From contig JAWXBO010000217.1 in the NCBI GenBank assembly GCA_034440175.1, positions 1 to 7,243 on the forward strand: a stretch of DNA of 7,243 nucleotides, read 5' to 3'. This document shows, piece after piece, positions 1 through 4,089 of the stretch. The first letter of the stretch is position 1; every line of letters starts with the position of its first letter. Source of the stretch: SZUA-430 sp034440175. Its GTDB lineage: Bacteria; Pseudomonadota; Alphaproteobacteria; Micropepsales; Micropepsaceae. The notes under the pieces are model-generated. The model saw only the letters and a list, made by a program, of their open reading frames with translations. It ran no database searches and was not told the origin of the DNA. The translations under genes and the position numbers were made by a program.

Positions 1-99
1 ACCAACAACAATCCCAAACCCTTCGTGTGGACCGCCGACCCCGACCGAATCATTGTCGCTGTCAGACGCGGGCACCAAGTGTTAGATTCGATCCACTAG
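1..99 (+). CDS. IS630-family transposase, C-terminal fragment
   Basis: Frame 1 is open from the window edge to the TAG at 97-99. It encodes 32 residues with the segment NNNPKPFVWTADPDRI followed by VLDSIH. The NPKPFVWT-(x)5-I pattern and a final short basic helix are typical of the end of IS630-family (DDE, Tc1/mariner-like) transposases. The catalytic DDE residues lie upstream of the window. IS630 elements insert at TA and duplicate it. The stop codon contains a TA inside CTAG (96-99), so the right end of the element may lie exactly here, with the terminal inverted repeat in roughly 75-99; this is inference, because the left end is not present for comparison. The fragment overlaps out of frame with the first codons of the next ORF. 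Confidence 0.82.
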   Translation, partial: TNNNPKPFVWTADPDRIIVAVRRGHQVLDSIH

Positions 100-1685
100 G
101 TGGGTCACTCAACGACTTTCTCACCCAACTAACCATTGAATATGACATCTTTCTACAAAGGGTAATCGGTTGGCTTGATCCCTGGATTAAAGAGTTCTTC
201 AAGTGGCTCAAAGAAACGATCAATATCGACTTGCACCTGCAGCCGCACTGGCGACACGCCTTCTTTCTGCAGTGGATTTTTTTCTACTCTTACAGCAAGG
301 CGACGACAGGTTCGCTCATTGAGCGCAATGCACTGCTCCGCATAGGTATGGCGATTGGCATAGCGTTTGTGTTTGCCCTGGTGTTTGGGGCATTGGCAGG
401 CACCAAGCCTTTGGCGGCGCCGGCCGTAGCACTTTGGCCGATTTCAGGATTGTTCTTTTTCCTGTTCGCGAACAATATCGGCGCGGACCGCGTGACAAAC
501 TTTTTGCGCGCTACAATGTTTGCGGCCCTTGCGATAATTGCTCCCGAAAATATTTCAATCGCATCGGGTTGGACCCAAAGCTTTCCGCTCGCGTTGCTCA
601 TGGTCATAATCATCGTATTTGCACTTTATCTTTTGATTTGGGGACTGCCGACCAGAGAATCGATACGCGGTGATTGGCTGCAGCAAAGGAGGTCAGATCC
701 GGGGACGAGTATGGCTATAAGCATCCTTTCGCCAATGTTTATTACGTTTATTTTAATCACCGTGTTCCCCGACATTCCAGTGCAAATGACAGAGTACCGT
801 AAGATCCAAAATCCGGACGGTACCTTCCAAGACTGTCCCTACTGCCCACGCATGTTGAGCGTACCCAGTGGGACATTCAACATGGGCACTACGAACGAAG
901 AAACCGCTTGGGCTACAAAATTGGGCGCGCCAAAGGAATGGTTGGATCGCGAAAATCCTCGGCATGAAGTTCGCCTTCGGTCGTTTTCCATGTCAGCCAC
1001 AGAAGTTACTAGAGAACAGTTCTCCGAATTTGTGCAACAGTCACGCCATCCCGCCGAAGGCTTTTGCTACGCCATCGAAGAAAATACCGTCAAAATGGGT
1101 GGCGTCAGAACATGGCGTGATCCTGGCTTTCCACAAGCTCCCGATCATCCGGTTGTATGCGTCACGCACTGGGATGCTACCGAGTATGTTCGGTGGTTGA
1201 GCCGCATTACCAAGCACAAATATCGGCTGCCCAGTGAAGCCGAATGGGAATATGTTGCCAGAGCAGGCACGGCCACGGGCCGATATTGGGGTTGGGATGA
1301 TGCGACGGCATGCGAGTTTGAAAACGTCGCGGATAATCAGTTTTTCGCGACTTTGAAAATACCGAGACCTCGGAAATTTGCTTCCTTTAGCTGCTCGGAC
1401 GGCTTCGCTTACACCGCGCCGGTTGGAAGGTTCAAGCCAAATGCCTTTGGCTTTTACGACATGCTTGGAAATGTTGCCGAGTGGACCGGAGACTGGTGGA
1501 ATGTAAACTACATTGGCGCACCTGAGGATGGCTCTATTTGGCAAGCAGGGGACCGAAATCTCCGCGTCTTTCGCGGCGGCGCCTGGATCTACTATCCGAG
1601 GCTCGTCCGCTCGGCGAGCCGCGGCAGGATCACTGCAACAGACCGGGGCGACAATGTAGGTTTCCGCGTGGTGAGAACCGATTAA
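27..1685 (+). CDS. DGR variable protein: multi-pass membrane protein with C-terminal FGE-sulfatase (C-type-lectin-fold) domain; 5' end disrupted
   Basis: This is probably the target protein of the DGR, displaying a variable ligand-binding face on a membrane anchor. An amphipathic, Trp-rich region (about residues 30-90) is followed by likely membrane segments near 105-125, 131-151, 157-173, 186-207 and 229-248. A CPYC motif (270-273) then introduces the FGE-sulfatase domain (276-550), with GTFNMG (282-287), EVTREQF (326-332), RLPSEAEWEY (400-409), GNVAEWTGDWW (481-491), RGGAW (516-520) and GFRVVR (545-550). True formylglycine-generating enzymes carry two copper-binding cysteines shortly after RGGSW; here that stretch is IYYPRLVRSAS with no Cys, so enzymatic FGE activity is unlikely. 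The GTG at 27 lies inside the transposase reading frame, and no ATG, GTG or TTG occurs in frame from 30 to 230. The native start has therefore probably been lost to the IS630 insertion, and the present start is a chimera or the gene is silent. The ORF is otherwise intact to TAA. Confidence 0.8.
   Translation: MDRRPRPNHCRCQTRAPSVRFDPLGGSLNDFLTQLTIEYDIFLQRVIGWLDPWIKEFFKWLKETINIDLHLQPHWRHAFFLQWIFFYSYSKATTGSLIERNALLRIGMAIGIAFVFALVFGALAGTKPLAAPAVALWPISGLFFFLFANNIGADRVTNFLRATMFAALAIIAPENISIASGWTQSFPLALLMVIIIVFALYLLIWGLPTRESIRGDWLQQRRSDPGTSMAISILSPMFITFILITVFPDIPVQMTEYRKIQNPDGTFQDCPYCPRMLSVPSGTFNMGTTNEETAWATKLGAPKEWLDRENPRHEVRLRSFSMSATEVTREQFSEFVQQSRHPAEGFCYAIEENTVKMGGVRTWRDPGFPQAPDHPVVCVTHWDATEYVRWLSRITKHKYRLPSEAEWEYVARAGTATGRYWGWDDATACEFENVADNQFFATLKIPRPRKFASFSCSDGFAYTAPVGRFKPNAFGFYDMLGNVAEWTGDWWNVNYIGAPEDGSIWQAGDRNLRVFRGGAWIYYPRLVRSASRGRITATDRGDNVGFRVVRTD
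1551..1675 (+). other. Probable DGR variable region (VR) with IMH-like 3' end
   Basis: The extent is estimated from codon pattern, since no template repeat is available for comparison. Between residues 521 and 542 of the variable protein, ten codons are ATC, TAC, TAT, CTC, AGC, GGC, ATC, GAC, GGC and GAC, at 1587, 1590, 1593, 1602, 1617, 1623, 1629, 1641, 1647 and 1650. All end in C or T, and each is reachable from AAC or AAT by changing only A. AAT at 1653 is retained. The codons in between (CCG, CGC, TCG, GCG, GTC) have no A to mutate. This is the signature left by adenine-specific mutagenic retrohoming from a template rich in AAY codons. The GGTTTCCGCGTGGTG stretch (1659-1673) is in the position of the initiation-of-mutagenic-homing sequence. 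Confidence 0.7.
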
Positions 1686-1717
1686 TTCCTGCATCCTGAA
1701 CTCTTTACATCTTGATA

Positions 1718-1743
1718 CAGCGGCGAAGCCGCTGGTTTTTTTT
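1718..1743 (+). terminator. Hairpin plus T-run after the variable protein (intrinsic terminator and/or DGR hairpin)
   Basis: CAGCGGC (1718-1724), loop GAA, GCCGCTG (1728-1734) forms a perfect 7-bp GC-rich stem, followed one base later by eight T residues (1736-1743). This has the form of a rho-independent terminator, about 32 bp after the stop codon. DGRs such as the one in phage BPP-1 also need a short stem with a GAA-type loop a little downstream of the VR for efficient retrohoming, and this hairpin lies in that place. Both roles are possible. As a terminator it would reduce avd/RT transcription relative to the target gene. Confidence 0.75.
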
Positions 1744-1759
1744 ACGGTGGAGCAGTCAA

Positions 1760-2173
1760 ATGTCGAAAGACAAGAACCCAGATGACAGAGGAATGAAAGG
1801 CGAAGCACGGCAGGAAAGTGGCGCAACAAGACGAGGCGGGCCATCCTTGGAAGCCGCCTATCAACTCGTACTTTGGCTGACACAAGCCATTGAAAAGCAC
1901 CCGCGGGGATTCAAGTTTACCCTTGGCGACAAGACGCAGGTTGCGGCACTTGAAGTTCTTGAGAACTTGATCACGGCGACTTTTGCAAGAGACCGCATGC
2001 ACAATTTATCCTCCGCAAACTTGGGATTGGAACGACTGCGTTTTCTTATTCGGCTTGCCAACGATTTGCAGGTGCTGGATCATCGTCGCTATGAACATGC
2101 CTCTCGGCTGATCGACGACTCGGGGCGTTTGGTCGGCGGGTGGATAAAGGCAGATCGTGCCGCGAAGACATGA
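1760..2173 (+). CDS. avd: Avd, DGR accessory variability determinant (four-helix bundle protein)
   Basis: The protein has 137 residues. In characterised DGRs, Avd forms a barrel-like pentamer of four-helix bundles, binds the RT and nucleic acid, and is required for mutagenic reverse transcription. After a polar, probably disordered N-terminus (1-27), the helices start at SLEAAYQLVLWLTQAIEKHP. The family hallmarks follow: FKFTLGDK (51-58, the RFTLGxR-type motif), a long helix with LEVLENLITATFAR (64-77), LERLRFLIRLANDL (90-103), and the closing GRLVGGWIK (122-130), which matches the usual IGRxLGGWIK ending. The ATG start is chosen because GGAG (1749-1752) stands 7 bases upstream; the frame could extend to a TTG at 1712, but that lies in the hairpin region. 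The gene appears complete, and its last codons overlap the RT start, suggesting translational coupling. It sits just behind the hairpin and T-run. Confidence 0.85.
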   Translation: MSKDKNPDDRGMKGEARQESGATRRGGPSLEAAYQLVLWLTQAIEKHPRGFKFTLGDKTQVAALEVLENLITATFARDRMHNLSSANLGLERLRFLIRLANDLQVLDHRRYEHASRLIDDSGRLVGGWIKADRAAKT

Positions 2174-2633
2174 TGACCTCTTTCCTCAAATAGCGTCGTT
2201 TCAGGCGCTGCGCAGCGCTGCGCGAAAAGCGATGTTGGGCAAACGGCGCAAGCCCGGAGCAACTGCATTTCGAGCCGGTCTTGAGCGTGAATTACTGCGA
2301 CTGGAGCGCGAACTCTTGGGTACCAGCTATTGTCCAGGACGGTATCTGGAAATCCAAATACATGCGCCAAAACCAAGGCTGGTTTCCGCAGCACCATTTC
2401 GTGACCGCGTAGTCCATCATGCCGTCCATGAAATAGTGGCCCCAATTTTTGAGCGAGGGTTCATCGCCAACAGCTTCGCCAACCAAACTGGTAAGGGTAC
2501 GCATGCTGCCGTGCGGGCGTTTGAAAAATACCGCGACCGTCACCGCTTTGTCCTGCGTTGTGACATTTTCCGTTACTTTCCAGCTATCGATCACCTGGTG
2601 TTAAAGTCTGACCTACGCAAGCGGGTCGCATGA
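2157..2633 (+). pseudogene. DGR reverse transcriptase, C-terminally truncated
   Basis: 158 residues remain of a protein that normally has roughly 350-400. The N-terminus DLFPQIASFQALRSAARKA and the segment GKRRKP are typical of DGR-type RTs. The next conserved blocks are PKPRLVSAAPFRDRVVHHAV (71-90) and PIFERGFIANSFANQTGKGTHAA (96-118, template and fingers motifs). The first catalytic motif follows: FVLRCDIFRYFPAIDH (131-146), with the metal-binding Asp136. Homology fades after LVLKSDLRKR, and a TGA follows. The (I/L)GxxxSQ-type block, the YxDD catalytic motif and the thumb are all absent and are not found in the other two frames downstream, so this is a deletion and not a simple frameshift. 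Without YxDD it cannot polymerise. The start is GTG at 2157 with AAAGG (2146-2150) six bases upstream, overlapping avd by 17 bp. Confidence 0.85.
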
Positions 2634-2656
2634 TTCACTTCGGACAACGGTGAATC
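2632..2656. repeat. 7-bp inverted repeat at the RT truncation point
   Basis: GATTCAC (2632-2638) and GTGAATC (2650-2656) are perfect reverse complements with an 11-base loop. The left arm overlaps the stop codon of the broken RT. There is no T-run, so it is a weak terminator candidate. Its position on the edge of the deleted RT suggests it may be connected with the break, but a chance match of this length is possible. Confidence 0.4.
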
Positions 2657-2698
2657 GCGAAGACTGTTACTTTTCAATGGCCGATGTGAATATAGACC

Positions 2699-3160
2699 CT
2701 AGAACGGTGGCGGACCGGGCGGCGGCAATCTGGAGCGATCGCATGGGTAATATTTCTGATCAGTTGCAACTGCGTGACCATACCACACTAACATGCATGA
2801 TACGTCGCCCCCCGCAGCATTGAAGCAAATACCAACTGGTCGCTTGTGAGCTTTATCGATCGCAACGATATTGCAACGAGCATTCTGACCCAACATCCGT
2901 GCGCGCAAAAATTGCTTGGCCTCGACCCCTTTTGGGGAGTTGTATTCTTGAGCATTTATTCCGAAGAGCCGAACCTGCAATAAGGTTTTAGGATTGCCGT
3001 CTCCGTCGTCAAACCAAAGCCCATCTCCGTCGTACACCTGCAAAACTTGACCCGCCACGACTTGACCTGGCAAAGGCATTGGGCCAGCGGCCGCTACACT
3101 CGAACCCAGCAGTGCAGCGATCGCCGCTAATGCGAACTTTCCGTCAAAACTCTTTTTCAT
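2699..3160 (-). CDS. Secreted thermonuclease (SNase)-like protein, probably shortened at the C-terminus
   Basis: The protein has 153 residues. The N-terminus MKKSFDGKFALAAIAALLGS, ending SSVAAAG, is a good Sec signal peptide with probable cleavage after the AAA at 23-25, so the product is likely periplasmic or secreted. The SNase core follows: GQVLQVYDGDGLWF (37-50; DGD carries the metal-binding Asp), VRLFGINAQE (63-72; Arg64 and Glu72 match the catalytic Arg35 and Glu43 of staphylococcal nuclease), G-x-EAKQFL (78-85), and KRPVGIC (106-112; Arg107 matches Arg87). The usual GIDAPE is GINAQE, so the second metal-ligand Asp (Asp40 equivalent) is Asn. After MLVWYGHAVA (123-132) the normal C-terminal helix is replaced by a short Pro-rich tail ending PPPGPPPF. 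The ATG at 3160 is preferred because GAGAG lies five bases upstream; a TTG at 3172 is possible. It converges with the broken RT across a 65-bp gap. Confidence 0.72.
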   Translation of the reverse strand: MKKSFDGKFALAAIAALLGSSVAAAGPMPLPGQVVAGQVLQVYDGDGLWFDDGDGNPKTLLQVRLFGINAQEYNSPKGVEAKQFLRARMLGQNARCNIVAIDKAHKRPVGICFNAAGGDVSCMLVWYGHAVATDQKYYPCDRSRLPPPGPPPF

Positions 3161-3182
3161 GTTTGCTCTCAACTCAGACTTC

Positions 3183-3204
3183 CCACATTCGCGATGAAAT
3201 GTGG
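3183..3204 (-). promoter_or_regulatory. Inverted repeat upstream of the thermonuclease-like gene
   Basis: CCACATT (3183-3189) and AATGTGG (3198-3204) are perfect inverted arms of 7 bp with an 8-base centre, 22 bp upstream of the nuclease ATG. The position fits an operator or a 5'-leader hairpin. No matching promoter hexamers stand out, so the role is a guess. Confidence 0.35.
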
Positions 3205-3609
3205 CGACATTGTGATCTGCTTGTCGATACTGATGATTAGGGAAACTTTTTTAATGCGAGTCAGAATGCATTCACTTGAGTTGTGCGCCGCAACACTCTC
3301 ACTCCATGTTAGCGTCGAGGCGTAACTTCGATTTCACTGCTATCTGCTCGGGCGCTGTTTTGTCGAGGACCGGGCGCTGCATAAGATCCGGCGCGGGAAT
3401 GAAGGCCAATCTGCAGCACGACAATCAGGATGAGAATGGTTTCCGGGATTGGGGAAGTGGCGCAAGAGTGTCGCGTCGGGGGTACGTTTGCTGCAAGATG
3501 ACGGGGTGAGGCCGTTCACGGCGATGGGTGTGCAGAATGTTTCCGTGTCCCTAAGGGACACTCGAATTGCGGGGTCCGATGACTTTTGACCGTGTCCGGC
3601 CAGGCGGTC
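3205..3609. other. Non-coding or decayed stretch, no convincing gene
   Basis: Short open frames exist on both strands here, but none has a good ribosome binding site, a recognisable domain or a plausible composition. A 50-codon plus-strand frame ending at the TGA near 3588 reads somewhat protein-like but lacks a start with a binding site. The only clear structures are the palindrome at 3545-3561 and an isolated CCGTGTCC that recurs at 3543 and 3591. It may be the remains of genes lost during rearrangement. Confidence 0.5.
3545..3561. repeat. Perfect 17-bp palindrome GTGTCCCT-A-AGGGACAC
   Basis: Two perfect 8-bp arms surround a single A. With no loop it is better suited to dimeric protein binding or an old recombination/IS end than to an RNA hairpin. 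It lies 49 bp upstream of the promoter described at 3610. GTGTCC/GGACAC words recur at 3593, 3817, 3911 and 3945, so it may belong to the same family of short repeats. Confidence 0.55.
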
Positions 3610-3640
3610 TTGACACCGCGCTAAAGTTCACTATATGTTC
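3610..3640 (+). promoter_or_regulatory. Promoter overlapped by an alphaproteobacterial LexA (SOS) box
   Basis: TTGACA (3610-3615) is a perfect -35 hexamer. A 16-bp spacer separates it from TATATG (3632-3637), an acceptable -10. GTTC (3626-3629), seven bases, and GTTC (3637-3640) match exactly the GTTC-N7-GTTC operator bound by LexA in alphaproteobacteria, and the site covers the -10, as expected for a repressor. The next 450 bp on the plus strand hold no recognisable gene, and on the minus strand no plausible gene starts near it. Either the SOS gene has been lost or the transcript is non-coding. Confidence 0.55.
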
Positions 3641-3908
3641 TATAACAACTAATTGCTGATTTTATAGCGTCAATTTCGCCTGCGGGTTTAGCCTCAAGGC
3701 GTTGCGACTTGAAAAGTGTGAATCGATTTGAGGGTAAATTCGGGCCCTCTCGTGAGCTTGCGCGGGAAGTAATCGCGAGTGAGTGCCCGGAATTGCGTCT
3801 TGAATTTGGCGGGCGGGGACACATAGGACAGTGTTCGAGCGGACGGCGGGCGGCGTCCTATTCTGCGAGGTCGAAAACGGGCGGGGGCCTGCGGGTTTCC
3901 CGGCGAAC

Positions 3909-3951
3909 AGGACACAATAAGACACTGTTCTGAGACACTGTTCTGTGTCCT
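3909..3951. repeat. 13-bp tandem repeat flanked by 8-bp inverted repeat
   Basis: AGACACTGTTCTG occurs twice back to back (3920-3932 and 3933-3945). The pair is enclosed by AGGACACA (3909-3916) and its reverse complement TGTGTCCT (3944-3951). A related GGACAGTGTTC stands at 3826-3836, and CTGTTC recurs once more at 3961-3966. The arrangement could bind a protein repeatedly or be the worn end of a mobile element; no coding sequence accompanies it. Confidence 0.6.
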
Positions 3952-4013
3952 ACCGTCCTACTGTTCAATGGCGCGTTTCTGCCCCTTTTTAGGCAAAAGC
4001 AGGACAGCCACTT

Positions 4014-4043
4014 CGGCAAAAGTTGGCGAAAGTCGGCGAAAGC
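4014..4043. repeat. Three tandem 10-bp units (YGGCRAAAGY)
   Basis: CGGCAAAAGT, TGGCGAAAGT and CGGCGAAAGC follow one another without gaps, about 50 bp beyond the stop of the minus-strand ABC exporter gene. The period is close to one helical turn. No function is evident; slipped-strand duplication is the simplest origin. Confidence 0.55.
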
Positions 4044-4089
4044 ACGAATTTCTAGCCGAATACCTTCACAAGCAGTCAAAGAAGCCCCT

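Larger units (their letters stand above)
27..2633 (+). other. Diversity-generating retroelement remnant (variable protein, Avd, truncated RT)
   Basis: Three consecutive plus-strand genes match the known DGR layout: a target protein ending in an FGE/C-type-lectin fold, an Avd four-helix bundle, and a retron/group-II-like reverse transcriptase of DGR type. Spacing is tight: 74 bp between the target and avd, and a 17-bp overlap between avd and RT. The target's last codons show an adenine-mutagenesis pattern. Two essential parts are missing. The template repeat is not found anywhere in the window on either strand by eye, and the RT lacks its C-terminal two thirds, including the YxDD motif. The element is therefore classed as a remnant. 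It could still be served in trans by another DGR RT and template elsewhere in the genome, which cannot be judged here. Confidence 0.85.
3641..4089. other. Intergenic region with short repeats, no convincing gene
   Basis: Several overlapping frames of 65-90 codons are open on both strands, as happens in GC-rich non-coding DNA; none has a domain, membrane segment or good binding site. The region holds a cluster of GACAC/GTGTC words (3820-3965), a 13-bp tandem duplication, a 10-bp triplicate, and the 3' flank of the ABC exporter gene that ends at 4090. I see no tRNA, CRISPR array or strong terminator. Confidence 0.5.

Noticed and set aside
1041..1883. 280-codon open frame on the minus strand opposite the variable-protein gene
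   Set aside because: It runs antisense to well-conserved FGE motifs, has no recognisable domain and crosses the hairpin and the avd start; it is a shadow frame.
1686..2698. Template repeat (TR) of the DGR between target, avd and RT
   Set aside because: Searching by eye for near-copies of TTTCGCGGCGGC, CCGCTCGGCG and GGTTTCCGCGTGG found only the VR itself, here and in the rest of the window on both strands.
2677..2820. Short plus-strand frame beginning MADVNIDPRTVADR after the broken RT, considered as RT continuation or a new small gene
   Set aside because: It lies antisense to the nuclease coding region and shows no RT motif; the nuclease frame has clear family motifs and a signal peptide.
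3437..3588. About 50-codon plus-strand frame ending GSDDF, which reads fairly protein-like
   Set aside because: It follows closely after an in-frame stop, has only a TTG as start, and has no binding site or known family. It might be a gene remnant, but support is too thin.
3709..3933. 74-codon plus-strand frame downstream of the SOS promoter, considered as the SOS-controlled gene
   Set aside because: It has a TTG or GTG start without a Shine-Dalgarno sequence, composition like the other frames here, and runs into the short repeats. No domain was recognised.
3927..3943. Second LexA-like site in the tandem repeat (GTTC ... GTTC)
   Set aside because: The spacing is nine bases, not seven, and follows from the 13-bp repeat period.
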